Shown here in pieces: positions 34,126-47,658 of a stretch of 64,000 bases of DNA. How positions within the stretch are numbered: the first letter of the stretch is position 1; each line of letters begins with the position of its first letter. The notes below the pieces were generated by a model. It had not been told where the DNA came from. It saw only the letters and a list, made by a program, of their open reading frames with translations, and did not search any database. The position numbers and the translations under genes are program-made. The stretch is from assembly GCA_004009845.1 (NCBI GenBank), contig RMBW01000001.1, positions 868,001 to 932,000 on the forward strand. Reading direction: 5' to 3'. The DNA comes from Davidsoniella eucalypti. Its lineage: Eukaryota; Ascomycota; Sordariomycetes; Microascales; Ceratocystidaceae.

Positions 34126-34503
34126 GGCAAATCGGACGTGCTTCACAGGACGACAGCAAATGTGTATAGGTGTATATTGCAGTAGAAGAAATGGCGTTAA
34201 CTCGAAGCTATAAAAAAATTAATACAAGTCAACACAACTAATGAGTAGGATAGAATGGAAACACCAAGCCAATATTGATTCGGCTATTATTCCCTTGCTT
34301 TTTTTTTTTTACTGATAGATAAAATCAGTCCATACAAGTAAAGTAAGCCAGTATTACTAAATAAAAATTAAAGATGGTTAACGACGAAATAAACTGGACA
34401 CCAAAGCCAGCCGATTAACAACTTCGAACAAAGGAATTGCGTGGATTGCGATTCTTGTTCAGGAACTTTCCCATTCTCTCAGAGCTAGGTGCGTTCTTCG
34501 TAT
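34126..34503. other. Convergent 3' ends
   Basis: 378 bp between two convergent stop codons, AT-rich, with a short T tract near 34300. It holds only 3' untranslated sequence as far as I can see. Confidence 0.6.
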
Positions 34504-37500
34504 TCAAGCCTTCTCTGTCTGAGCCTTGATTGTCTTGACGCTCTTTTTTCCAGTCTGAGGTTTGGAACGAGTGCTGCGCACACGGAAGAGCCAGTAAGTA
34601 ACTACGGCAATGAAGACGTTGAATAAGACATACGCCCATACAATGCCAAAGTTGCGCCATCTATCACTCCAGAAGATCTTGCTGGGCGCGAGATATTGAT
34701 CGGCAATGGAAGCAGAGCAGTAGTGGCATTCGCTCGTTGACTCTGGGTTCTGAAGTGTGCCGTAGGCACTTTGGAGATACTCATCCATGTACTCGCCACA
34801 GGTCTGGCCCGGCGGCGGGCTAAAGATGGACGTCTCGTCTTCAGAACAGATGACCCTGCGGCCGTGCAACATCGTGGCCACAATGCCACCAATCCAATAG
34901 GTGAATGGCGACACGCGGTACATGAAGACCCAGAATCCCGGCAAGGCTGAAGGAGCTTGGAGGACACCGCAGAACGAAATGCTCATGATGACAAGCAGGG
35001 TGACAATGAAGGAGGCAGTCTCTGCATTGGGAACAGCAGCAATCGTCATCTGCGCAAACGAGGAGGCGTAGATCATGAGCTCTATGCAGAAAAGAAGCAC
35101 CAAAACTTGGCGTTCCGAGGACTGGATGCCCACAACAGGGTAGTAAAAGGTTGCAAAGGCGAGGATGCCAGTGAAGATCTGGTACGGAATCTCGACCAAG
35201 ACGTTGGAGATGATGAAGACCTTCCAGGAGTAGGCTTTGCTAGGCCGCTCACGCACCTCATACAGCGAACGTTGCGTCACGAACTGGGGCTGGACTTGTT
35301 GCACGATGGTGGAGAAGATAGTAGTCACCATGAACACTGCGAACATGACGTTCTGCATGCCGGCGAGCGACGTCTTGGCGTCCCAGAAGGAGAAACCAAT
35401 GAATAGGCCGGCAGCTGTGGCTAGGAAGAACTTGGCATAGATGTAGCTGGGCATACGCCAGTACTGTTGGAACACACGGACAGTGCAGGTGATGAGCTGG
35501 GTCATGAACGGCATGGCAAATTCAGTATGAGCGCGGGCCTCGTGCTCGCCTTCCTTGTCACCAGCAACAGGAACCGACTGCTTTTCCTTATGGATGCGCT
35601 CGATCTCGGCACGAACTTCTTGGGCCTCATTGCTTGCCTTCCAAACATCGTGCCAATCCTCTCCGTTATCGCTGTTCCCCTTGTTGACGATCTCGAGCAT
35701 AAACTCGGCAGGGTTCTCGTCATCAGAGCAATGGCGGGCACCATGGGACTCGAAGTAATCTAGCAGCGTGCGTGAGTTGTCACCGATATCGCCAAAGTAG
35801 ACAGTGCGGCCACCCTTGGCTAAGAATAGCAGACGGTCGAACTGCTGGAAGAGAATGGCAGAGGGTTGATGAACAGTGCAAAGAATAGCCTGGTTAGCAT
35901 CTGCAAGCTTACGAAGGAAAGCGCAGATAGCCCAAGAACTCTGGGAATCTAGACCACTCGTAGGCTCATCAAGGAACAGCAAAAGCTTGGGCTTAGCGGC
36001 TAGTTCAACGCCGATAGTCAGCAGCTTACGCTGCTCGACATTAAGGCCTTCTCCGGGAACACCGACAACGGCATCAGCAAAGTCTTCCATGTTCAACATG
36101 CGGATAACTTCTTCAACATATTCCCATTTCTCAGCCTTGCTAGTGTTAGGCGGCTGGCGAAGCATGGCAGAGAATCGAAGGGATTCACGGACAGTGGCAG
36201 TCTCCAGATGAAGATCTATTTACTTCAGGGTTAGTAATCGAGCATTCGAAGTGTGATAGTGAAAGTCTCATGGCATACCTTGTTGTTGGACATAGCCAGT
36301 TTTACGCTGGAAACTGGGGTCCAGAGGCTTTCCGTTAACCAACATATCACCAGTTATGATACCCATAGTTGTACGTTGAGCGAGCACATCTAGAAGCGTA
36401 GTTTTGCCAGCGCCAGATACACCCATTAGAGCAGTCAAAGTACCAGGCTTAACCCATCCATCGACATGGTCAAGAAGACGGCGCGGCTCTCCCTTGATCT
36501 GAATATCATAGATGACGTCACGCCACGTGAAGATATCGCGCTGTGGCTCGATGGCGGCAGTCGAGCCAGCAGTAGATTTATTCGCATTCTTGGCTGCATT
36601 AGCTGCGTTATCGCCACGCGCCAGTTCTTCGTTCTCCGCGGTACGGTTGTGTCCTTTGGCGATGTGATTCGGGACTTTTCCACGCTGGAACACTAGAACC
36701 TCGGCGGTAGAGGTGGTGGAAGAGTTCATTTCAACAGCAGCAAAGTAGAGGGTCATGAAGAAAATCAGGAATCCAACGATGATACCAAAGTTGCGCCAGG
36801 TGTGCGCCCACTTATAGCGGTAGTTGGTCCAGATGAAGTCATCGCCGCTAACAGTGTACTGGCCAGGCTTAGCTCCAACAATTGAGCAGATCCAAGAGTC
36901 GCCGACAGGAGGAGAGTAGGCGGGAATGATGGACGAGCAGGTGTAGTCATGGTTGTGAAACTCGTTGGCTATCAGGACCTCGAAGCCATAGTAGATGGGG
37001 TTGATCCAACGAATCCAACTGAACCAAGGATGCATAGCCGGCTGAGCAATGATGAAGCCAGTGTAGATAACCAAAGCTAGAATCAAAACACCAGCCAAAG
37101 CCATGGCCTGTGAAACCGTCTTTGTCACTGCAGCCATGGTCCGGAAGACAGCACTCATAACAAACTTCATCATGAACGTGATCAAGAAGAATAGGAAGAA
37201 CTGGCCCGGCGTCCGGTGGAGGTTTGACATGAAGTACAAGATCAGGTTGAAGACAACGGAGGCGAGAAATTTGAGAGGTATGTCAGCCACGATACCAGCG
37301 ATTGCCTCGGAAGACGGATAATAGAAGGCATATGAGTGGTGTTTCTCAACAATGGCGCGTTGGTCATAAAGCTTAGTGATCTCGGAGACAGCAGACAGAG
37401 CAGCAAGCAGAACGGACTGGAAGATGACAGAGCCGCGGGCGAAGAACCCGATAGTGGCAGAGGGCGTGTTGTAAAAGATGGACGAGATAATCAGAGCCAT

Positions 37501-39258
37501 AATCAGCTGAGTAGAAAGATCTGCAACGGTCGACACGCGGTCGTTCCACATGCGTTGATACGCGCGGATCGTGTTCAGTTTGACCTGCATGCCGATGCTG
37601 ATCAGATAAGGCGATGTCGGACGCACGTGCTTCATCTGGCGCTGCTCCTTGCCCTCTCTCAGGTTCTGAATGCCTCGGCCGTGGGCGTCAACCGGGTTGT
37701 CTTCTTGGTAACGGTCGAGATCGGCCATCAGCACCTTGTGTTCCTCGGACTCGAGCCAGTAGCGCTCAAAGTCGTCGGGTGTGCGCGGCACGCGGTTCTC
37801 GAACCCTTCCTTGGCCTTGCGTTCTCCGGGGTTCGTGACAGAAGTCAAGAAGTCACCGACAGTCTGGCGAGGCGGGCAGTACCAGCCCATGCGCTCAAAG
37901 TACGCCTTGGCGGATCTCGCCGAGCCAAAGTAGATCTGGCGGCCCTCGTAGAGCACGACGGCCTTGTCGAACAGGTCGTAGATGGCCTGCGAGGCTTGAT
38001 AGATGGCCACGAGCTGGGTCGAGCCGCTGAAATCGGCAGCAAAGCGGAGGGACTGGACGAACTTGAGGGCGGTGGCAGAATCCAAGCCGCGGGTACTATA
38101 GGGTTAAGACAGTCAGTCAATGCAATTTACGTTGTCACTGCCCTGTCGGAACTCGGAAGGTGCGTCCTTGCAGCAAGTGGGGCCTCGTTCTTACCTGTTA
38201 TCCCATGCCTGGACAGACGAGCCTGCCAACATCATCTCGGCAATACTGACGCGCTTTCTCTCACCGCCCGAGACGCCACGAACAAAATCATTGCCGACCT
38301 TCGTGTTGTATGTGTGCGACAGACCGCACGACGCCATGACAACCTGGGCAGCGCGCTTGCAATACTCGGTGCGTGAGAGGTCGTGAGGTCTCTGGTGCGG
38401 TGTTCTCACGGCGGCAGCAAACTCAAGCGTCTGGCCGACAGTCAGATGCGGGAAGTGCTTGTCAACCTCTTGGTTGTAGATGGCCTCGCCCTTGAACTCC
38501 TTAATCATCTTCGCCTGTGGGACGCCGTGGTAGTGAACTAGCGACTCCGAGCCCTGCTTCAGGCCGTGCATTTCACCACATACAGTCTTCAACAACGTCG
38601 AGCAACCAGAGCCCGGACGGCCCAGGACGACTAGGAGCTCGCCGGGCAGCAACAGACCGTCGAACTGCTTGAGAATCTTCTTCGGGGTGCTTGGAGTGCG
38701 CCTAAACAGCTTAGCCAAAGTGGTTATCGGTGCTAGGGCATACGTCGCCACAGTATCTTGTACCTGTACAGCAGCACCGGTTCCCGAGACGGACAGGTTG
38801 CGGAAGGCCACACCAGATTCACGAGCCATCATGCCCTCTGACTTGAGCGTCGAGACGTACGCTTGCATCCACTTGCTCAGGCTGAACGAGGGGTTGGCCG
38901 GGTCTAGCTCCGGGTCGCCAGAGACATCGTGTGGAAGCGTGCCACAAACCTGGTTTTCGTCGCCGGCAGTTGGGCGGCGAGACAGCGCTGTAGCAATGCG
39001 CTGTAGCTCACGGCGGCCCTGCTCGTCGTATTGCGGGCAGCCTGGCTGTGAGTCGTCTGCATAGCGGCCGTGAGACGTGGTCTGGTGAATGCTTCTGCCG
39101 GCCACATGTGTCGAGTCGCTGTTGTCGCGGTGGTGCTGGCCTACTCCGGTAGCTTCGTATCCTTCAGTCTGGGCTATTTCACCATCATCGCGGCGATGGT
39201 AGTTGGTGCCAGGAGCTACATAAGATTGGGGCTCCTCGGCCTCTTCGCGTCGCTCCAT
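34504..39258 (-). CDS. Full-size PDR-type ABC transporter (ABCG)
   Basis: Three exons (39258-38195, 38095-36279, 36215-34504) with introns of 99 and 63 bp give 1530 residues, the normal size for fungal pleiotropic drug resistance pumps, in the order NBD1-TMD1-NBD2-TMD2. NBD1 has the family's degenerate Walker A GRPGSGCSTLLK (about 210, Cys replacing Lys), signature VSGGERKRVSIAE (about 329) and Walker B region VQAWDNSTRGLDS, reconstituted across the first splice site. TMD1 starts near residue 545. NBD2 has a canonical Walker A GVSGAGKTTLLD (about 912), an altered signature LNVEQRKLLTIGVELAAKP (about 1017) and Walker B LLLFLDEPTSGLDS (about 1038). TMD2 spans about 1190-1480, with PDR motifs YEVRERPSKAYSWK and RVSPFTYWIGG. 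The tail is basic (KPQTGKKSVKTIKAQ). It should sit in the plasma membrane and use ATP to export hydrophobic drugs or toxins. The asymmetry, with one degenerate ATP site, is normal for the family. Confidence 0.96.
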
Positions 39259-40398
39259 AGTGGGAATGGGGTGTGTTTGTCTCCCGATGAACTGTTATGA
39301 TAATGTACTCAAAAGTCAGAAAGGCCATGTGCAAGTCATGGTGGAACAAAAGGGCCAAGCTACAGGTGTCTCTCAGGCCTGGGGAAACTTAAAGATATAA
39401 GCTCGATGCTAAGTTCGTTGAATATCGCCCCAGGCAGAACTTCTTCGTTTACATGTAGGTACACATCCGGAATAGACATAGCTTCCGTTTCCAGATCTGC
39501 TCCCTAGATACAATCCGAAGCTCTACCAGATCCAGCACGTCGAATGCGGGAAATTTAGTGTGCCGAGCTTCCTAGCCTTTTCTTATCATCGCATCCTCCG
39601 GGCTCATTTTCATGGACGAAGCGGCAAGTTCCTACAGTCATGATGTCACCTATCGCCAAACTACGGTTTGACCGGATACCTTCAACAAAAGAAACAGCTA
39701 GTAAGTGTACCGCAGGTCCCATACGAGTCGCCGCTAGTCTAGCTAAGCTTCCTTTTTACGTACGAACATATTTCCGAAAACGGCCAAGTACAAGCAGTCT
39801 GGAATGTACACTCATGATCCGCCCGAACGTCTTATTCTGAAAAGTTCATCTTTCTCGTCTCAAACGCCAAACGTTATGTTCTTGTTTGTATGTTAAGCAA
39901 CGTTCATCTACTCAAACGGTTACATTGTCAACTGTGAACCAAGTTCACGGCCTCGTATGGCATTGTGCCACTATATAGGGTTAGTACGCAGTTCCAGAAC
40001 ATCCGTTAGGGTTGCTCTTACAGCTAGATAACTTACGGGCCCGAAAAAGTACATCTCGGCACAATTCGATCATCTGAGAACGTCTTCAAGGTAACTTTCG
40101 AAGCTTATGCGGACCACGAACCGGGCAAGACGGGCAGCTAAAGTTCTATGTATAGTTTTCCCATTTTGTCTTCTCCACATATATCTACGTAGCACATAAT
40201 GAAGACATTACGTATCTACTTGTCAATATCTAACCTCTACACTCATTCCATGGTCTCAAATATACAAACGACTGTTATGCTATGGTCCCTCTTCTATGGC
40301 TCTATCTAAAATTTCACTATCTATACTGTATTTACAAACCATCGGCCTATCTAAGAAAGATGTGACCTTCTATCTCAGTTTTCCGATCTCTTAGGCCG
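39259..40398. other. Intergenic
   Basis: About 1.1 kb. It should contain the ABC gene promoter (leftward) and the 3' end of the small gene at 40399. A TACATGTA lies at 39450. An ORF at 39640-39840 has no protein character. Confidence 0.55.
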
Positions 40399-40826
40399 CT
40401 ACTCGCCGTCGTCACTTGAGTCCATTTCTAAAGACTTGATCGATTCATCTTCGTCGTCGTCGGAGTAGTCGAACCGCTCGCGTAGCCCAGCGTTTTCTTC
40501 TTCCTCCATTATGGCATCCTTAAGCAGCATCTCCCAGACTCTCAGGATTCTCTCGGCTTCGTAGAGGCGGTTGGCAATCATGCCCATTTTGTCTAAATCT
40601 CTGTGTACTTCAGTTAGTCTCTCTGAGTTACCTCGGTTCTCCTGTCCTCTGCTTAGTACCCAACATCGAGCATGTATCAGTTCGCTTCAACTTACTTTTG
40701 GGACGTAGTTCTCTCGCGGTCATTGGCTTGGTAGACTTTGAGTTCCCTTCGTAGCATGTCGACGCCATTTTGACAGTTGATACGCATGTTAGTACACAAT
40801 ATGCGCCATTGAGGACCACTGCTCAT
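40399..40826 (-). CDS. Small two-exon protein of unknown function
   Basis: Two exons, 40826-40696 and 40600-40399, joined over a 95-bp intron (GTAAGT donor; TACACAG acceptor) give 110 residues. Exon 1 reads MSSGPQWRILCTNMRINCQN and VDMLRRELKVYQANDRERTT. The splice junction forms SQK/DLDKMGMIAN, and exon 2 continues RLYEAERILRVWEMLLKDAI then EEEENAGLRERF and a strongly acidic end (DYSDDDEDESIKSLEMDSSD). The part from about residue 23 to 75 has heptad-like Leu/Ile spacing, suggesting a helical or coiled-coil segment, followed by an acidic disordered tail. No signal peptide or membrane segment. Each exon alone looks like a fragment in a different frame, so simple ORF finding misses it. The family is not recognised. 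Canonical splice sites and seamless protein-like joining are the main support. Confidence 0.72.
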
Positions 40827-42963
40827 TTTGAGGTGTTGAAGCTTCGAGGACAAAGGGTGAAAGATAGATAGAACGGTTAGTGACAGATATTCCTGTCTAG
40901 TGGAAGGAGGATATGGAAGACGACGACAGGTTTCGTGGCTGACTAGATTGTGGATATGTTGAAGATGGGTTGAGCTCTTTATGTGCAGAATTCAATATTG
41001 AGCTAATCGAGAACCGATGATAATCTATGGTCTTGATGGCGATGCCATATGGACGAGCCTTATATCCTCTGTGACCCCTCGGCGCCCTCTGACATTATTC
41101 CTCGCTTCGATACTCCCTCCACTGTTTACGCTGGGTAGTTGGGCCATCTGATCTGACGTATAGCACGCTCAGCTGCCTGACCATTGGTCATTAGGCCGTA
41201 ATACTTGTTCTAGAAGGTGTGCGTTGCATTCTCCATTATGAAACCTATCTGATGATACCACTCAGCATCGAAAGCGGGTATCTTGGAAAATGTTCAGGAG
41301 GTACACTCTTACATTTACTATCACACTGCCTCCTAATTAATTATGTCCGCATGCTCGGCAGAGGCACTAATATGTCAGCTCAGCAAGGGCTCTATTCTTT
41401 CTCCCAGTCCAAAAAAAAAATTAAGCCAAGAAAGGAAAAACAGAAAAATTAGGGCTCGCTTCATCATGATAAGCAGTCGTTGCTAGATCTAGATCAGCTA
41501 ACAGCAAGATGGTGAAAGCCAGCCTATCAAGACGAAATACGTGTTCTACCTTCCCGATTACTTTTAATAATATGTACCAATCCTATTTGAAAAGAGGATA
41601 CATTCCCGAGATCGAAAACGTCAAGAGATCCATTTGTTGCATTTATGCAGGTTGCAGTAGGGCTAGATGGAATCAAGTCGAGAAAGTATCATGACGACAC
41701 ACGGCATAAGGGTCTGGAGTTGGTGGTATAACCCTAGATTTGGGCACCTATAATTGTGAAGACAGTTAACTATAGCTATGCCATGTATTAGATTCAACTA
41801 GGGATAAATATGGTACGAAGTATAGCATCAACTGAAATATGGCCTCTGCTTTCATCTGTCAGTTGTATGCTAGTGCCACCTAGGCCAATGGTTCAGCATC
41901 AAACGCCAGAAGCAGGGCCCTTGTCCTGTCATTATATATGTAGGTGGTGGTTTGTAAATACATTATAGATAGGTCCTTAGATCATGTATCTGTTTCCAGT
42001 GACTATGAAACAATCTCACATGGTAGGGAATAGAAAATGCAAGAATGAAAGTTTGGTACTAAGGTTCTCGAGCCACATACTAGCCACACTTCTTTAGTTT
42101 CTTCGACTATGGCACCATTAACCGTGCCTAGAAGCCTAATGCTACTGTCCTGATGATGATCGGTACGGCGATTATAAGATTCGGAATAAGCCAAAACATG
42201 GGGCGAGAGGCGGACGCATGAATCATCTTGGACCAGAACATATCCTATCAGGCTGTTGAGCTCGATGATACTTTTCGGTGTTTTGGTCAGGGTGAGGTAA
42301 CCTATCGAGTACAAAGTAGAGAGGCCAATGGAAAGTCGCAGGAGGCTATCAAGTCCGTATTGTCGTAATTGATTGGCTAGTGAAAAGCCACAGCGTTACT
42401 GTTCTCAAGAGAAGCTTACTGTAGAATAGAGACCAAAGATGATGAGTCCTTTCTTAGAACGTAAGACATAATTAGTGATCCGATCACAGACATTCTCAGT
42501 ACGGCTAAGATAGCGGCAGAATTTTAAGTCTATTGTGTCGCACGAGTAGCTCAAAAGCGGCATATCATCGTACTACGAGTGTGCTATAAGAAGTCAGTGT
42601 TCATACATTGAAAGAACGAAAGAAACTATTAGTGTGAAACCGCCCAATGCTTGTCTCATCACAACAATCAAGACGCCCTGTCTGCTAGTTTTTACTAGTT
42701 CACTCGACGTTCAGCTTGCGATAGTTTGCGCCTCTAAGTTGTTGCTAAGCATCAAAGTCCCATCTTTTACTCTCGCTATTAGCGAGGTTCAACGATGACA
42801 GCGATAGGCCATGGAGATCGCTTCCGAAACTAGGATTATGTAGCTAATCACACGCAAATCCACGATCGACAGTTGGAAAAAAAAAAGTACTTGTACGAAT
42901 AGTGTCACTAAAAAGGAGGCATCTATCATGTGAGGCGACTAACTAGGCCTTTTACTCCAGGTA

Positions 42964-42985
42964 GAGGCAGAGGCAGAGGCAGAGA
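42964..42985 (+). repeat. (GAGGCA)n microsatellite
   Basis: Three to four copies of GAGGCA in the gene desert. Confidence 0.8.
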
Positions 42986-45900
42986 GGGTTTTGCTGCAGG
43001 CATTGCCGCAAAAGAGACGCAATCATATTATAGTGCATGAATATTGGATCACGTCGTCCTGGTCTTGTTTGTAGCAAATAAACTTGAGTTTTTTTTTTGC
43101 CGGCACTGCCCATGTATCTTCGTCATACGGTGACTAATCTTGCTTGTTGTCAGAGGAAAAAAAGACTGAGATACATGCTGAGAGGAAACTAGGTACTGGA
43201 TTATGTTATCTCTGATGAGATTGAGTAGGATGTAGCCCCTGACTTGGCTAGCAAAGGAAAGCCAAAGTACTGACCGAGTGAGTTCAAAATAAGAAGATTT
43301 CTCGCTTCAGGCGGGAGATTCACAAAGCATGGTACTTTGAGTTGTAGTAGCATTGCAGTATTCTATCGCTGTGCGCTGACATATCAAGCTCCTCGCGGTA
43401 AAAAACAAAAATCCACGCAGACGATCATTCCGGCAATATTGGACTTTCTGACTCTGTCAATGCAGGCATGACTCTCTATCTTCTTTTTTCTCTATCTAGT
43501 TTTTTTCCTGTTGTACAGTTGTCAATATCTGATCGTCTACTCAGGGACTCTTCCTCTCTTCTCTCCTCTCGTCTCCTCCCCTTGATACTCTCGTAAAAGC
43601 TAGACTTGCATTGTTTTCAGAGTCTAAGATAACCTGCCAAATGAGCTTTGACGTTGTCGATCTGCTATATTAAGCATGATACCGTTGAAGGCTTTTCACA
43701 GTGCACCGTCAGAAAGAAAAGGTTGATCGACGCTCACCGGATGTCTTCCACGCACATCTAAAGTAGTATTGTTCTCTCCGAGGTGAAGCAAAGCATGAAG
43801 CAAACTCTCACCTCCTGCTTGGACAATCTCGCGGTCCAGAATAGAAGTAGTCGGGCCAGGATTGAAAAAGGCTGGTGAGGCGCGCCGTTATGCGCTGTTG
43901 AGCTTGAGAAACTTGGTTGATCCGCTCTCGGGCCTTGGCTATTATCGGAAAATCGCTGATAGAGTATGAAGTGAGCAGCGGAAAGAACCGAAAAAGAAAA
44001 GAAAAAGAGCCCTAGGACCACGGTCAAGAAAACAATCCGTACTGCTGTGCCGCAGAGACGCCCAAGCCGGATGGGCTTTCCGGACATCAGGTTCTCTTCT
44101 TCTATAGATAACTTTACGGGCCTTTAAGAACCACTGCGTAGTTTTTAAATTCAGCTGCTCCTTGGCTGGGATATGAAAAAACACTTTCTTTTACAAAATG
44201 ACGATGTACTGGTACTTGTTCTTTCAAGCTGTCAGCTAGCAAAGATCTTATATTTGCAGTTTATGGGAACATTCAAACCTTTGTTGATAAATCCTGTATT
44301 TTGAACGTGTGTCGTACGATTTTGGTAAAAGATGAGCAAAAGTAACACTTTGCCAACTGGCAGATCTAGTGTCAAGCATGAGGTATGAGAAGAACAAGTA
44401 CCAGTACATAGGTCAGACCAGCTGTGGTGGGTTACGGAGATATACGCTCTACATGAGATCAAACTGAAATTATCAGACTGTTTCAGGACTTATGTTCTTG
44501 GAAATAGAAGAAAGAATATCCCATGAGTTGTACTTGGCCCTGTCACCGGCCGATACTTTGACTTCGGGAAAGGGCTATCGAGGTAGTAGCAAGAGCAGGT
44601 TTCCATCTCATCTCACGAATCTTAAATCTCGTTTATATTGCAGCACCTGATATGGATATCTCCATAACATCATACATGATCGTCCGCTCGTACCAGTCGT
44701 GAAGACATTGCATGCATGTATACATATGCTTTAATATAGATGGAGATATAAAACATTATGCCATGTCAACCCACGATAGAGACACTTCAACGTCAGAACA
44801 GTTTGCCCGCGGCGTTTCCAGTCTGTCAAAGGTCCCGTTGTGAAGAGTTTGAACAAGGCTCTGGAATATCTTTCACTCAGTCTGCATGGGTTGGTATCAG
44901 CATAGTGGTACTCAGGACCCATGCAAGCTTCTGGACGTTATATTATACTTCATGCGATAACAGAGATTTACACATGCATAAAGAGGACATATGGTTTCAG
45001 CAAGGCTATCGTCCTATAGTGGTCAGAGGCAGCGACACCAGATCACGAAATACGGTGTCACTCGACAGAGTGTCACTCTGACTAAACGTGGGGTTTTTAC
45101 TTTTCAAGATTATTTTACTGTTTTCGGAGAAGTGCATACTGAAAACTGCTAATGCAAGGGGCATGTCATCGTACGCAGCCTCAAGGTTAGCCAATATAAA
45201 TATGTACATAGAAAAGGCCATGTTGTTGTCATGTCATAGTTGACAAGCTGCACAGTACTTCGAGCCGAAAAGTTGATACAACGGCCTCTGGTATTTGAAT
45301 GCGACTGTAGGATATCGGCAAGTTATACCTGTAATAAAGGTCTTGAAGATGCTGAAGTGGTGTCATATCAATGGATGTCGGTTCTTCAACTCATACTAGT
45401 GTCGATGCCCGTGTCAGTGCACGGTCCAGTCTCCTGTAGCGGCAAGCTAATCGAGGCTCTCTTGGCGTGTATGGAGGGAGGTGAGAAGAGAGGTAAGTGA
45501 GTGCTTATCTCATGTACTGCATGTGCCCAGCTACTTCGTTATGAGTAAAATTAGTACATACGTATATAATAGTGGCATCCAGGGTCTGTCTGCGGGAGAT
45601 CCTATCTTCAGTGTCACATCAACATAACCCCAAAGTGTACTATCAGTCGACAACTTGCTCATGCATATGCTCATGCTACGCCAGCCATATCAGCCGAAGT
45701 GGAAATATCGTACGTAGTATCAGCAAGACAATGAAGCAAACCCGGAGAAGCGTGCTTTGCTATTTTGCTATAGTCTGAATATGGCAACTCGGGCCGCAGA
45801 TCAGCACGCAATCCCATTCAATGATGCTAATTGTTCTGTTCATTTGTATTCTACTCGGGTCGACTAATAATAGGCGTTGATATGAGTGACGGGGCAGGGG

Positions 45901-46662
45901 ATTTTACTTGGCCGACAAGTATTGATGCATGTTTAGATTACGTGAGACAAGATGGCGGCGCCTCTCTTATGTATTCTATTCACTAACGTATATCACGTGA
46001 TGCCCATTGTGTATTGTTTGTACCTGCAGAACCTGCAGTGCTGAAACCCCCAGGCAATAACTCAGCCTTCGAGTATCCATTGATAACCACGCACTACGAC
46101 ATTCTGTATTGATGCATCATGGATTGTTTCGGTCTCATGTCAATCTTTGAGAAATCCATTCGGCCGGTCCGTGATGATAGCGCAGCAGTATCAAAGCAGC
46201 TCGGCAAAACCATGATATCAAGTCTTTCTTTCTTTTTATATTCTTGGTTCCAATCGTTACCTCCGGCTTTCCTTGCCCTAATCATCTACTCCGTATCTTT
46301 CAATTAAATGAAGGGGAGTCAGTGTGGGTTTGAATCGACGCAATAGACACATATCGATACACGCCCCCTTCTGCCCTTTCACTTGACCCTAGAACATCTC
46401 ATCCAGAAGGAAGGGCACATCCCTGGTCTAGTGCAGTGTTGATTCCTTTGGATAGCAAGCAGCCTACGAAACACCGGTGCTCGACAAATCCACAACAATG
46501 ACCTCAAGGAACAGGTGGATCTTTCAACTGCGCCAAGTTCCGTACGATAACGTATATACATATCTGTAGACACATGTAGGTAAACGCCTTCAACCGCACT
46601 TTGCCTCTGATCGCCGCTCAGGAATGCATAAACATCTCTGTTGCATTCAACTAGTTATAGTT

Positions 46663-46685
46663 AGCATCATGCATCATGCATCATG
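46663..46685 (+). repeat. (ATGCATC)n short tandem repeat
   Basis: CATCATGCATCATGCATCAT: three tandem heptamers in the gene desert. Confidence 0.8.
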
Positions 46686-47638
46686 ACAATATAGCTGTCC
46701 AATTGTAGGCTCGGAAGAAAGTATCGACACTTCATAATGCGTGTCTGTTGGCCGGCCAATGAGCATCGTGGCTTATCATCTCTATCCTACTAAGCTCACC
46801 CAAAAGTCTAAGCTAGGAGCTAGTCCGGTGATATTGCGTCTCTAGAACCGGGTTCTCACGTAGATATACAGTTCCATCTCGATAGTCTCCGGTGTCGTTA
46901 TAATCAGTGTACTGATGCTCAAGCCAAAGGCAAGCAACTATAATCCTACGAGTTAACCCATCCCAACTAAGCTATCCTCGTAGTGTCATCTAAGTTGCTC
47001 TGATCAGCCCTCGTCATGCTTCAGCTAGATCTTTAAAGCTTTGTTTATGATTTGTTTTAGCTTCTACTCTCGATCGTAATAAAGTATTGCAACAGTGCTT
47101 TACTTCAGACGAGCTACCATGCTACTATAAGAAAGAAAAGAAGGCACCTTTGCCATCTTCCCAGGACCATAAAAGAAAGTGTAAAATATCAGACCGGCCT
47201 GGTTAGAGCCATGAAAAACCACGTCGTGCTGAGACAAGACCATCTTCCTTCTCAGCCTCGCCCAATCAATACAACAAAGGCAGAGGCTAAAACACGACGT
47301 GGACTTGTTTCCCAACAGAGACAAACCTCATCTGTATTAACCGTCGCTCTAGGCAAGCCTCCCCCGTTGTTGGAGGAAGCTACGAACCGATAATCCACTA
47401 GTTGGATCGATACGGATGCTACAATAATAGCATCTAATGTAAATGTTTTTTTAGGCGCGTTTTGCTAAGGCGGTGACCCGAAACTGTAAGTGATCTTCAT
47501 TAGGTAACGGCCACTTAGCCACCACTACAAAGCCACTAAAGTAGGTAAACTTCCTGTCTTGGAAATTGATGTGTCGATCTTGTCCAAAACTAGCCACTAG
47601 AACAAATGATAATAGCCAATCCAAGCATGCTAGTACTC

Positions 47639-47658
47639 TTTTTTTTTTTTTTTTTTTT
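47639..47658 (+). repeat. Homopolymer T20
   Basis: Twenty T bases in the gene desert, flanked by TAGTACTC and CCTCAAGC. Confidence 0.9.

Noticed and set aside
37336..38376. Open frame of 346 codons on the plus strand
   Set aside because: It lies antisense inside the ABC transporter exons, whose frame shows all family motifs; the antisense frame has skewed composition typical of a shadow. The same applies to 34957-35406 and 35467-35763.
27594..39258. Possible secondary-metabolite cluster because of adjacent MFS and ABC transporters
   Set aside because: No backbone synthase, tailoring enzymes or pathway regulator in the window.
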